Below are positions 27,135-35,188 of a DNA stretch of 64,000 nucleotides, piece by piece. A program made the translations under genes and the position numbers. The notes under the pieces were generated by a model, which made no database searches, was not told where the DNA came from, and was given only the letters and a program-made list of their open reading frames with translations. The first letter of the stretch is position 1; the number at the start of each line of letters is the position of its first letter. This DNA comes from an uncultured Eubacteriales bacterium. GTDB lineage: Bacteria > Bacillota > Clostridia > Saccharofermentanales > Saccharofermentanaceae. The stretch covers positions 124,001 through 188,000 of the forward strand of contig OMWK01000003.1 of assembly GCA_900314745.1 (NCBI GenBank), read 5' to 3'.

Positions 27135-29302
27135 TCCTCCTTAAACTTATTCATGATCTTAACAGCTTCATCGATCGACTCGATAAAGACCTCGACACAC
27201 TTGGGATCGAACTGGGTTCCGGAACCTTCCTTGATAATGCTCAGAGCCTTCTCAAGAGGGAATGCCGGCTTATATACACGGGGCGATACAAGTGCATCAA
27301 ATACATCTGCAACGGACATGACTCGTGCGGAAAGAGGAATAACCTCGCCGTGAAGTCCTTCAGGATATCCCCTGCCGTCCCATCTCTCGTGATGGTAGCC
27401 CGCCATATTACGGGCCTCCTTAAGATACGAGTCGCCCTCGACCTTGCTGATGGCACTCTCTATCATCTTACGGCCTTCAGTCGTATGAGTCTTCATGATC
27501 TCAAATTCCTCATCCGTAAGCTTGCCGGGCTTATTGAGGACAGTATCCGATATGGCGATCTTGCCCACATCATGGAGCGGGGCACTCATCTCTACATCCC
27601 TTATGTACTTGTCCGTAATCTTCTCGGTGTAGTAACCGTTACGCTTAAGCCCTTCAAGTATGATCCTTACATATGCCGAAGTCTTCTGAACATGCGCTCC
27701 GGTATCAGAGTCTCTCGATTCAACCATGTCTGCCATCGTGATGATAAGACCGGTCTGCATCTTCGATATCTCTTCCGACTTGTTCCTGATGTCGTTAGTC
27801 TGGGCAACCGTATCGCTCGTCATCTTGCAGATGGCCTTATAGAGGAGTTCGAGTTCGTCGCCCGTATAGATATCGAGACTTTCTATCTTCTTAAGCTTCT
27901 CCGTGTAATTCTCATCATCCATGAACGCGACCTCATCCGCGTAACGAGTCATGGCTGCGATAGGCATCAGTATGCGGTATCTTGCTATCCAGACGCCGAT
28001 TATCACGATGAGGATGAAGAATCCCATAAAGAGCAGGATTACTCTTCCTATGAAGTCTCTCGTAAACTCCCCGATTACCGAGCACTTAAGGTTGGAGACC
28101 GCATAGCAGACGCATTCACCATCAGCGTTATAGACAGGGTAATAATGCATCAGGAACTCGCCGTACTGATCTCTGGCCTCTATGGTTGGAATTTGCTCAC
28201 CGGCAAGAAGATCGTCCTTGTAGCTTACAAAATCAGCTTCGTAGTCTATGAGCGCGCCCGGCTGAACACCGGGTACAAAAGTGCCGTCGGGCAATGTCGC
28301 GTCAAGATCAAAGACGACACGGCATCCGCTCGTCTCGGGGCGGTAAACATAGAGGAACTGGATATCGGGAGAGCTGCTCATGATCGAATAGAGCTTCTCT
28401 CTCGTCTCTGAATATCCCGGAGCCTCGAATCCGTATCTTACGTACTGGTCGACCATGTCAGGATCGATCTCGTTAGCCGCCAGATATGCGATCTGCTCGG
28501 CATTGGCGGAAATCTGCTTTCTTGTCGTGTTACGGTAGTTGATGAGTGAGAATATCGTGACTATAACGGTCATGAAGAATGTCGAGAATACGACAAGGAG
28601 TATCGTCCTTCCGCCTATAGAGAGTCTGCCCCTGATATTACCGATTACTGCGCGCTCATCCTTGGGAGTGAGCTTCTTGTGTCTCCATCCCGATACCTTC
28701 AAAGAAAGCTTCAGATTATCGGGCATCGTCGTTATTATTACGAATGCGATGACTACGGATATCGTCTTATCTATGACATCCGTAAGGAATGTCGCTATCA
28801 CATGACTTGCCACCACACTCGCACCGAAGGTACCGGACAGCCAGTCCATGATGCTCACCATCATCGGTGAATCCGAAGGCTCACCGTAGAGGAACCATGT
28901 GATAGCGGAGCCTATGCCGCCGCCTATGAATGCGATTATAAGAACAAAGACGCACTTGCCGGCGAACGACTTGATCTTCTTGCTCTCGAAGAAACCCGCC
29001 GTGACAATGGCAATCATCATATTAAGCGACGCGTAGAATATCGATTCGCCGTCCATCGCGAAATTGATCATATTGGTGCACAGCGCCGTGAATATACCCG
29101 GCACAATGCCACCTACTGCCGTAACGACAATGGTTCCAACCGTATCAATGTAAAATGGAAGATCTGTGGGTCTTACCAAAGCCGAGAGAATAAAGTTCAG
29201 AGCTATGCCGCAGGCGATAAATATCCATACGCGAGGGCGCATTACCCCTCTGCCCTTGGAAAATGCTCTGACGGCCTTCGAATCAGTCTTATTCTCTCCC
29301 AA
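27131..29302 (-). CDS. Membrane HD-GYP phosphodiesterase with S-component-like sensor region
   Basis: The first about 200 residues are hydrophobic helices with PFYIDTVGTIVVTAVGG, reminiscent of ECF-transporter S components. A second membrane-flanked extracellular segment (about 235-430, Cache-like by position) and a HAMP-like linker follow, then HD-GYP with PLHDVGK (about 577), HHERWDGRGYP (about 645) and MSVADVFD. The start is TTG at 29302 with GGGGGA 7 nt upstream. It is the first gene of the operon that continues with the hybrid kinase. Confidence 0.85.
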   Translation of the reverse strand: MGENKTDSKAVRAFSKGRGVMRPRVWIFIACGIALNFILSALVRPTDLPFYIDTVGTIVVTAVGGIVPGIFTALCTNMINFAMDGESIFYASLNMMIAIVTAGFFESKKIKSFAGKCVFVLIIAFIGGGIGSAITWFLYGEPSDSPMMVSIMDWLSGTFGASVVASHVIATFLTDVIDKTISVVIAFVIITTMPDNLKLSLKVSGWRHKKLTPKDERAVIGNIRGRLSIGGRTILLVVFSTFFMTVIVTIFSLINYRNTTRKQISANAEQIAYLAANEIDPDMVDQYVRYGFEAPGYSETREKLYSIMSSSPDIQFLYVYRPETSGCRVVFDLDATLPDGTFVPGVQPGALIDYEADFVSYKDDLLAGEQIPTIEARDQYGEFLMHYYPVYNADGECVCYAVSNLKCSVIGEFTRDFIGRVILLFMGFFILIVIIGVWIARYRILMPIAAMTRYADEVAFMDDENYTEKLKKIESLDIYTGDELELLYKAICKMTSDTVAQTNDIRNKSEEISKMQTGLIITMADMVESRDSDTGAHVQKTSAYVRIILEGLKRNGYYTEKITDKYIRDVEMSAPLHDVGKIAISDTVLNKPGKLTDEEFEIMKTHTTEGRKMIESAISKVEGDSYLKEARNMAGYHHERWDGRGYPEGLHGEVIPLSARVMSVADVFDALVSPRVYKPAFPLEKALSIIKEGSGTQFDPKCVEVFIESIDEAVKIMNKFKEE

Positions 29303-29328
29303 TGCTTAATCCCCCGATATCACCCTGT

Positions 29329-29334
29329 ATTATA
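29329..29334 (-). promoter_or_regulatory. -10 box of the HD-GYP/kinase operon
   Basis: Perfect TATAAT on the minus strand, 26 nt before the TTG start. No convincing -35. Confidence 0.4.
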
Positions 29335-29383
29335 TAATATTTTTTGATATTTAACGGGGCGATTTTACAAATTCACAGTTTGT

Positions 29384-30841
29384 TCATTCGATAACATACT
29401 CCTCATCCGAAGCCGCTTCGGCGAACGCCCTGTCATGCTCGACAAACAGCATCGTCACGTCGCTGTCCCTGACAAGTCTCTCGATCTCCTTTCTCATGTA
29501 GACGTCGATGTAGTTTAATGGCTCGTCCCAGAGGTAGACGTCCGCCTGCTCACACAGGGAGAGCGCGAGCATGACGAACTTCTTCTGTCCGAGCGAGAGT
29601 GCAGCCGCATCCCTGTACAGCATGTCACCCGTGAATCCCATCTTTACAAGTATCGTGGAGAACTGCGTCCTGTCGGCACCCCTTGCTGTGCATATGTCGA
29701 AAAGGCAACCCCGAAGTGACGAAGTGTCCTGTCCCACGTACGAGAGCTTAAGCCCCCTGGCGACGTGGACATCCCCCTGCAAAGTTATCCCTTCTTCTTC
29801 CCCGACGCCCGCGAGATACTTGATGAGCGTGCTCTTGCCGCAGCCGTTATGCCCCTGAAGCGATATCTTCTTCCCGCGTTCAACCGTAAGACTTATCCCG
29901 GATGCGATAACCTCCCCATAGCGGCAGATGCTCACATCCTTAAGCATTATCGGAGTCCTGTCATGGTGGGTGCTCCCGGTGATCTTTAATGTCTGTTCAC
30001 GTTCCAGATCTTTAAGCAGAGACTCCTTCTCGGCAAGCTTCCTCTCATTGCGGTTCTCGAGATTCTTGCTGAGGCTCATGAGCTTACTCGCCTTCTTAGC
30101 CTCAAACGCCCGTCTGAAATGGTCCTCCGAACCCATAGGATTGTTGCGGCTCTTGTCTCCCTCTGCCCGTCTCGACCACTCGGCATTCTTCTTCATAGAA
30201 GCCTCGATCGAGCCCATCTCCTTCTTCAGCTGTTCATTTCTGGCTTTCTCTGATTCCTGGCGCTGTTCATTGTTCTCCCACCATGTCGAGAACTTCGCGG
30301 ATACAAGCTCCACACCGCTTCTCGTGATCACGAGAGTATGGTCGGTGCAGCGGTCAAGGAAGTCCCTGTCGTGGGATATCATGATGAATCCCTCTTTGCC
30401 TGCAAGATATGAAGCGACGGCCTCTCTTCCCTTCCTGTCCAGATGGTTGGTCGGCTCATCTATGAGCGGAAACGTCCCTTCAGATGAGAACAGATACGCG
30501 AGCATAAGCTTGGTCCTCTCTCCTCCGGATAAAGTTTCCATCGGGCGCCACATAATATCAGGATCTGCACCCATCAGGTTCAGTTCCTTTCTTACCTTCC
30601 AGTCCTCGTTATCGGGAAGCTCATCCATGGGAAACCCAACAACCGCGGGCATTCCGGTAATCGTCCCCTCATAAGGAAGCTCGCCCTTCAAAATCCTGAA
30701 GAACGTGGTCTTGCCCCTGCCGTTGCGACCGGACAGGGCGAGCTTCCATGTAGTATCAAGTGTGAGATTTACATTCCGGAACAGAAGCTCATCAGAGCCG
30801 TCATATCCGAATGTTAGGTCCTTAACAGTTATCATTGGCAT
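29384..30841 (-). CDS. ABC-F family ATPase, ribosome-protection type
   Basis: A soluble protein with two ABC domains and no membrane part. Domain 1 has GRNGRGKT, LSGGERTK and LIDEPTNHLD; a charged linker of about 90 residues follows; domain 2 has GHNGCGKS, LSLGQKKF and LWDEPLNYID. The opening MITVKDLTFGYDG and TWKLALSGRNGRGKTTF resemble Lsa/Vga-type antibiotic resistance ABC-F proteins, which displace drugs from the ribosomal exit site; which drugs, if any, is unknown. The ATG at 30841 has AAGGAGG 8 nt upstream. The leader peptide and attenuator upstream support drug-inducible control. Confidence 0.85.
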   Translation of the reverse strand: MPMITVKDLTFGYDGSDELLFRNVNLTLDTTWKLALSGRNGRGKTTFFRILKGELPYEGTITGMPAVVGFPMDELPDNEDWKVRKELNLMGADPDIMWRPMETLSGGERTKLMLAYLFSSEGTFPLIDEPTNHLDRKGREAVASYLAGKEGFIMISHDRDFLDRCTDHTLVITRSGVELVSAKFSTWWENNEQRQESEKARNEQLKKEMGSIEASMKKNAEWSRRAEGDKSRNNPMGSEDHFRRAFEAKKASKLMSLSKNLENRNERKLAEKESLLKDLEREQTLKITGSTHHDRTPIMLKDVSICRYGEVIASGISLTVERGKKISLQGHNGCGKSTLIKYLAGVGEEEGITLQGDVHVARGLKLSYVGQDTSSLRGCLFDICTARGADRTQFSTILVKMGFTGDMLYRDAAALSLGQKKFVMLALSLCEQADVYLWDEPLNYIDVYMRKEIERLVRDSDVTMLFVEHDRAFAEAASDEEYVIE

Positions 30842-30873
30842 AAAAGATTCCTCCTTAAGATCGAATCCTCCGC

Positions 30874-30962
30874 CGGATAAGCAAACAAAAACCGCGTCAA
30901 CGCGCGGCAATCAATCAAATATAAATCTGAAACATCAGAACACACAAAAAGACTTATCCGCG
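30874..30962 (-). promoter_or_regulatory. attenuator of the ABC-F gene
   Basis: On the minus-strand RNA an intrinsic terminator (CCGCG 30907-30903, loop, CGCGG 30896-30892, then UUUUUGUUU to 30883) lies between leader peptide and gene. An earlier CGCGG (30962-30958) is identical to the terminator 3' arm and can pair with its 5' arm. In addition CGGAUAAG (30960-30953) is perfectly complementary to CUUAUCCG (30881-30874). These mutually exclusive pairings are the layout of a switch. Confidence 0.65.
30883..30907 (-). terminator. leader terminator of the ABC-F gene
   Basis: Five-bp GC stem (30903-30907 with 30892-30896), 6-nt loop, then TTTTTGTTT on the minus strand. It stands 42 nt before the ABC-F ATG, so it must be bypassed for expression. 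Confidence 0.75.
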
Positions 30963-30976
30963 AAGATATAAATACA

Positions 30977-30997
30977 TCAGCAGACAGTCATTCTCAT
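30977..30997 (-). CDS. leader peptide MRMTVC of the ABC-F gene
   Basis: A six-codon open frame (ATG at 30997, TGA ending at 30977) with a near-perfect AAGGAGG (31005-31011) 7 nt upstream. Such a strong ribosome site on a tiny frame just before an attenuator is the usual design of antibiotic-sensing leaders of ABC-F and erm genes: a stalled ribosome would change the downstream pairing. The peptide itself matches nothing I know. Confidence 0.6.
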   Translation of the reverse strand: MRMTVC

Positions 30998-31031
30998 CGG
31001 TGTTCCTCCTTGTTCGTTATTTTCTGCGGTG

Positions 31032-31061
31032 ATAGTACATCAAACCGCATGGGCAAGTCAA
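31032..31061 (-). promoter_or_regulatory. promoter of the ABC-F leader
   Basis: Minus strand TTGACT (31056-31061), 18 bp, TACTAT (31032-31037). The -35 is 6 bp from the edge of the palindrome array. Confidence 0.55.
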
Positions 31062-31067
31062 CGCCCC

Positions 31068-31260
31068 GTGCACCAAAATCGTAAAAGCACAGATTTGGTG
31101 CACAAAAAAAACGTCAAAAAATGCACCAAAACTTCGAAAAGCAGGATTTGGTGCACAAAAGTAGGCAAATCTCTGCACCAAATTAGAAAAAACTAAGTTT
31201 TGGTGCACAAATCAGGGTAAAATCGTGCACCAAAATCGTAAAATTACAGATTTGGTGCAT
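31068..31260. repeat. array of four 36-bp palindromes, 52-53 bp period
   Basis: Four units at 31068-31103, 31121-31156, 31173-31208 and 31225-31260. Each is an inverted repeat with arms TGCACCAAA and TTTGGTGCA around a variable 14-18 nt A-rich centre. The gaps are 17, 16 and 16 bp. Units 1 and 4 share a longer left arm (GTGCACCAAAATCGTAAAA). The fourth unit runs into the 3' end of the GHKL kinase gene and encodes its last residues. The first ends next to the ABC-F promoter. The function is unknown: tandem hairpins in RNA, protein sites in DNA, or both. Confidence 0.9.
31104..31156 (-). terminator. probable terminator of the two-component operon
   Basis: Array unit 2 read on the minus strand forms a 9-bp stem (TGCACCAAA/TTTGGTGCA) directly followed by TTTTTGACGTTTTTTTT (31120-31104), a good U-tract. 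Units 1, 3 and 4 have weaker tails. Confidence 0.55.
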
Positions 31261-32647
31261 CAGAGGTCACTTCATCGGGGAGATTGAAGATTATCTCGGT
31301 CCTGAATTTGCAAACATGCGATCTCTCCTCGCACGATAGGGACAGTTCGCCGCCGTAAGTCTCAGAAGCGTCGCGGATATTCTTCAGTCCGAAGCCGTGA
31401 TTCATCGTATCCGATTTGCCCGTGCTTATGAGGCCGTCCGTTATCTCCGGACACTCGGCACAGGGATTGGTCATCGACATCATGAAGAACCGGTCGGTCT
31501 TCTTAAACACGAGGTCGATGACCTTCTGATCTTCATCAAGTCCGGACAGCCTCTCGTCACTTACCGCCTCGATCGCGTTATCCAGCATGTTTCCTAGGAT
31601 CTTGCACATATCGACAGGCGCGAACCTGACACCCGTGATAACGCCCGACACATTAAGAACCGCACCGGCCGCCACAGCCTTCCTCTTCTTCTCCGATATG
31701 ATCGCATCAGCGATCAGGTCTCCCGTGTGAGGGCTTATATCGGCAGATGACAGATCGGCGCCGAGCTCATCAAGATACTCCCTCATCTTGTCATACTCGC
31801 CGCTCTCGAGAAGGAGTGACAGCACCTGAAGGTTATTCCGCATGTCGTGACGCATAGAGCGGATCTTGGTATCCGACTCAGCGGACAGTTCGAAGTACCT
31901 CGCCTCAGCCGCGATATATTCCTCATTCCTGGCATTAAGCTCAACTAGGTCATTACGCTCTTTACGTGTGACACGGACATAGAACATCAGCGTCACGAAC
32001 GCGAGAGCAGACAGCATCATCGCGATCGTCGAGGGGGATGAAGAACGGAGGAAATTCGAATCCGTATAATCCCCGGGAAGAAGCGAAGCAAAGATCGTCA
32101 GAATAAAGTACATCGCGAGAAGCACCGTCATCGGCAGCGGCACATCATCTTTCTTGCGCCTGATCCTCGCTATCACAACAAAGAAGAGGAACTCAAGGAG
32201 AAGAGCAAGCACCTCATACATAAGGTAACGGATGGATATTACGACTCTGTTGTTAGTAATCCCTATAAGGTTAATCTCCTCGCGAAGTCCCGCGAATATT
32301 GAACTGATATTGGTGATCATACCCGTAGCGAGGAACACTACTGCGATCCTCTTCCACCACTTCTCCTGAATATTGAAGCCTACGATAAGCATCATAAAAA
32401 GGGACAGAAGTATCGCAGGCAAATCAGTAATGATTATCGCCTCTTTGACCTCACCGTAATAACCACCGGCAATAGTGAAGAAAATACCCGCGATGAATGC
32501 GGTGATGAACGAGAATATATAGAGTGCTCTTCTGTGCTTAAGCCTGTACCTCAACACCTCATCGATGAAGTAGATCGTCATTGGCGACCCCAGGCACGGC
32601 AGGAAAATCAGAAGGATATAAATGACCTTCAAAAGCTGTTCATTCAT
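31244..32647 (-). CDS. GHKL-type membrane sensor histidine kinase
   Basis: An AgrC/DcuS-like kinase: about six membrane helices in residues 1-215, then a dimerisation helix with SMRHDMRNNLQVL (phospho-His about 267) and a GHKL ATPase domain with LGNMLDNAIEA and HGFGLKNI. It pairs with the LytTR regulator encoded 1 bp upstream. The last codons (DAPNL) lie within the palindrome array, so the repeat has either shaped or invaded the C-terminus. Confidence 0.9.
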   Translation of the reverse strand: MNEQLLKVIYILLIFLPCLGSPMTIYFIDEVLRYRLKHRRALYIFSFITAFIAGIFFTIAGGYYGEVKEAIIITDLPAILLSLFMMLIVGFNIQEKWWKRIAVVFLATGMITNISSIFAGLREEINLIGITNNRVVISIRYLMYEVLALLLEFLFFVVIARIRRKKDDVPLPMTVLLAMYFILTIFASLLPGDYTDSNFLRSSSPSTIAMMLSALAFVTLMFYVRVTRKERNDLVELNARNEEYIAAEARYFELSAESDTKIRSMRHDMRNNLQVLSLLLESGEYDKMREYLDELGADLSSADISPHTGDLIADAIISEKKRKAVAAGAVLNVSGVITGVRFAPVDMCKILGNMLDNAIEAVSDERLSGLDEDQKVIDLVFKKTDRFFMMSMTNPCAECPEITDGLISTGKSDTMNHGFGLKNIRDASETYGGELSLSCEERSHVCKFRTEIIFNLPDEVTSDAPNL

Positions 32648-32648
32648 G

Positions 32649-33359
32649 TCATCGACCGGTCCTTCTTACATAATCGAACAGCCTCTGCTTCGCCTCCGAA
32701 GAAGCGCTTCTTGCGACAGGAATGATCTGCCCGTTATCCATGGCAACATCAGCGGAAGACATCTTCTTCACGTGCCCTAAGTTGATGTAATACGAGCGGT
32801 GGCACTTAAAAAAATCCGAAGAGACCTGATCCACCATGCTGCACGCTTCCTTGAACTTCATGCGAAGCTCGACGGTCTGCCTTAAGAACACGAACCTGCA
32901 CGAATTATTCGACGCCTCCACATACACGAGCGCCGACACGGGATTTATGATCTGCTCGCTGTCCTTGACCAGCACTATCTTCTCATCGACCTTAAGTTTC
33001 TGCTCGAGATCCTGCAGCGTCTGTCTTAGCTTCTCGCGCTCAACGGGCTTACTTAAGAACCGGAAAGCCTGCACCTCATACCCGTCCATCGCCATCTCCG
33101 TGTGGCTTGTGAGGAACACGATCGGGACATCCCGGTTGATCTCACGGATGCGCCTCGCGGCCGCCATGCCGTCGACGCTTTGCATCTCGATGTCGAGGAA
33201 CACTGCATCGAGTTCGAACCCGTTCTCGAACGACCTTATGATCTCCTCACCATCGGAATAATGGAAGCACGAGACGTCCTCGCGCCCGTAAAGGCTGGCG
33301 ATCTCTTCCGTTATCTGCCTGCGGAAAACACTCTCGTCATCTACTACTGCGATGCGCAC
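32649..33359 (-). CDS. LytTR-family response regulator
   Basis: An AgrA/VirR-like regulator. The receiver domain (1-120) has acidic VVDDE, phospho-acceptor FLDIEMQ and the SKP lysine; the LytTR DNA-binding domain (about 135-232) has FKCHRSYYIN. The start is GTG at 33359, 1 bp after the stop of the HisKA kinase, with GAGGT upstream. It would bind direct repeats in promoters, perhaps those of the neighbouring transporter; I did not find a clear LytTR site. Confidence 0.9.
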   Translation of the reverse strand: MRIAVVDDESVFRRQITEEIASLYGREDVSCFHYSDGEEIIRSFENGFELDAVFLDIEMQSVDGMAAARRIREINRDVPIVFLTSHTEMAMDGYEVQAFRFLSKPVEREKLRQTLQDLEQKLKVDEKIVLVKDSEQIINPVSALVYVEASNNSCRFVFLRQTVELRMKFKEACSMVDQVSSDFFKCHRSYYINLGHVKKMSSADVAMDNGQIIPVARSASSEAKQRLFDYVRRTGR

Positions 33360-33360
33360 C

Positions 33361-34407
33361 TTAGACCTCCGAACGCTTCAGAATGAGAAGGAAGACTTTG
33401 CTGTACTTCTCCCCAAGCTGATACCTCTTCATCTCGGGACTTTGCACGAGCTTTAACACTGCGCCGTGAAGCTCGGCTATCTTATGCGCGACGGAAAGCC
33501 CGAGGCCTGACCCGCCTGCAGTGCTTCTGGACTTATCGCCCATAACAAACGGCTCGAAAAGCTCCTGCGCCAGTTCCTCATCTATAGCATCTCCGCTGTC
33601 CGCGATGAACACGCGGATCTCATCGGGCTCACCTCTTACAAACACGCCTATCGTGGTGCCCTTGGGATTATGCTTTACCGCGTTTATAAGAAGATTATTG
33701 ATGACGCGCGAGAGCTGGATCTTATCGACGTCCGCCTCCATCACCTCATCCGGAATATCGATCTTCGCTTCATCACCTGAGGTCTCGATGTCGGAATAAT
33801 AGGAAGCGACGCACTCTCTTACGAGCTCGCATATGTCCGTTCTCTTCTTAGCGATAGTAAAGCCCTCGGAATCGAGTCTTACATAATCGAAGAGCATCTG
33901 GACGATGTCGTTCATCCTTAATGTCTTATCCCTGATCGCCTCGAGATATTCTGTCTCCTGATCCTCCCTGACCAAACCGTCAGCGAGCGCCTTGGCATAT
34001 CCCGAGACTGTGGTCATGGGGGTCTTAAGGTCGTGCGCTATATCGGAAATCATGAGATATCTTTGTTTCTGAACAGATGCTCTCTCTGCCTCGCGCTCCG
34101 CCTCGTAGACTTTGAACTTACGGGTGACTCTTCCTGAGAAAATGACCGCACCTGCCGTAAGAGGAAGCACGGATATAATGAACGTTCCGAGCATCATCAT
34201 GAGAAGCACCCACTTGGTCGATGCGGGAATATCCCACAGTTCCTTAAACGAGGTTATGTCATAGATATAAGGGAAGAACTCATCGATCAGAATAGGGATC
34301 AGGACATTGATGATCACGAAGAGTATGATGAACTCGACAACCGCCACGAGTATGGCGGTCATGACGAATCCTTTGATAATGAACCTCTTAAGATCCTTCT
34401 CGGTCAT
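33361..34407 (-). CDS. HisKA sensor histidine kinase
   Basis: Two membrane helices (about 12-40 and 65-90) with a short outer loop, a linker, HisKA with DIAHDLKTPMTT (H about 124) and a HATPase domain with NNLLINAVKHN and GGSGLGLSVAHK. A short outer loop is common in kinases that sense envelope stress or work with an ABC transporter. The start overlaps the regulator's stop by 1 base (TAATG). Confidence 0.92.
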   Translation of the reverse strand: MTEKDLKRFIIKGFVMTAILVAVVEFIILFVIINVLIPILIDEFFPYIYDITSFKELWDIPASTKWVLLMMMLGTFIISVLPLTAGAVIFSGRVTRKFKVYEAEREAERASVQKQRYLMISDIAHDLKTPMTTVSGYAKALADGLVREDQETEYLEAIRDKTLRMNDIVQMLFDYVRLDSEGFTIAKKRTDICELVRECVASYYSDIETSGDEAKIDIPDEVMEADVDKIQLSRVINNLLINAVKHNPKGTTIGVFVRGEPDEIRVFIADSGDAIDEELAQELFEPFVMGDKSRSTAGGSGLGLSVAHKIAELHGAVLKLVQSPEMKRYQLGEKYSKVFLLILKRSEV

Positions 34408-35096
34408 TACTTATCCATCCTGTAGCCTAAGCCCCTTAAGGTCCTGATGTACTTCGAGGGGTCCTCGTCGAGCTTGGTCCTTAACTTGCTTATCGAGACC
34501 ATGATGTTGTTGTCCGCGACGATGAAGTCATCGCCCCAGGCATATTCATATATCTGCTGCTTGGTAAACACCTTGCCGGGGCTTCTCATAAAAAGCTCCA
34601 TCATCTTAAATTCCACGGGTGTAAGCTCGATCGCCTCCCCGTCCTTATAAAGCACGCATGATTCCGTATCGAGGACAAGGTCTCTAACCTTAAGTTCCTC
34701 CCTGGAAGAAACGCTTACAGCAGACCCGAGATCGCAGTATCTTCGAAGCTGTGACTTCACGCGGGCCACGACCTCCAGAGGATTAAATGGCTTCGGTATA
34801 TAATCATCCGCGCCAAGATTAAGTCCTAAGATACGCTCGGCATCTGCAGTTCTCGCCGAGATAATGATTATCGGGATATTGCTCTCCCGGCGGATCATCT
34901 TCATCACCTGAAGTCCGTCGATTCCGGGCATCATGATATCCAGAAGACAGATGTCGGGCTTATTCTCCCGAACGGCTTCAATGGTCGAGGGACCATCGCC
35001 CGCTTCATATACGACATACGATTCATTCTCGAGATAGAGTCTTAAGAGATTTCTTATCTCCTTCTCATCATCCGCCACCAAAACCCTGACTGCCAT
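34407..35096 (-). CDS. OmpR-family response regulator
   Basis: Receiver domain with VADDE, phospho-acceptor LLDIMMPG and PKPF, then a winged-helix DNA-binding domain ending RTLRGLGYRMDK. I use the ATG at 35096 (GGGAG 5-6 nt upstream) rather than one at 35111. It forms a classic pair with the kinase that follows. Its likely targets carry TTAAGG direct repeats, which occur before the DUF975 gene and, more weakly, before this gene itself. Confidence 0.92.
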   Translation of the reverse strand: MAVRVLVADDEKEIRNLLRLYLENESYVVYEAGDGPSTIEAVRENKPDICLLDIMMPGIDGLQVMKMIRRESNIPIIIISARTADAERILGLNLGADDYIPKPFNPLEVVARVKSQLRRYCDLGSAVSVSSREELKVRDLVLDTESCVLYKDGEAIELTPVEFKMMELFMRSPGKVFTKQQIYEYAWGDDFIVADNNIMVSISKLRTKLDEDPSKYIRTLRGLGYRMDK

Positions 35097-35113
35097 AACT
35101 CTCCCTTCCATCA

Positions 35114-35140
35114 GGAAAACCGGCGGGCTTTCCCCGCCGG
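35114..35140 (-). terminator. GC-rich hairpin between DUF975 gene and OmpR regulator
   Basis: Perfect 8-bp stem CCGGCGGG (35120-35127) with CCCGCCGG (35133-35140), 5-nt loop, then TTTTCC on the minus strand. It could end the DUF975 transcript, but a TATAAT at 35154-35159 just before it means it would also sit about 7 nt from the 5' end of the regulator mRNA. Confidence 0.7.
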
Positions 35141-35153
35141 GTATTCCTTTGTC

Positions 35154-35159
35154 ATTATA
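35154..35159 (-). promoter_or_regulatory. -10 box of the OmpR operon
   Basis: Perfect TATAAT on the minus strand preceded by TAAGGATTAAGG, which resembles the TTAAGG repeats before the DUF975 gene. No standard -35, as expected for an activated promoter. Confidence 0.4.
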
Positions 35160-35188
35160 CCTTAATCCTTATGCTGAGGGCATTTATC

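Noticed and set aside
30842..30910. N-terminal extension of the ABC-F protein from a TTG at 30910
   Set aside because: It would translate the leader terminator; the ATG at 30841 has its own AAGGAGG and the family begins there.
31017..31208. 63-codon minus-strand frame through the palindrome array
   Set aside because: Its sequence is simply the translation of the repeats; there is no ribosome site and the ABC-F promoter and leader lie inside or beside it.
31068..31260. CRISPR array
   Set aside because: The 36-bp units are palindromes with variable centres, the gaps are only 16-17 bp, low-complexity and A-rich, and no cas gene is in the window.
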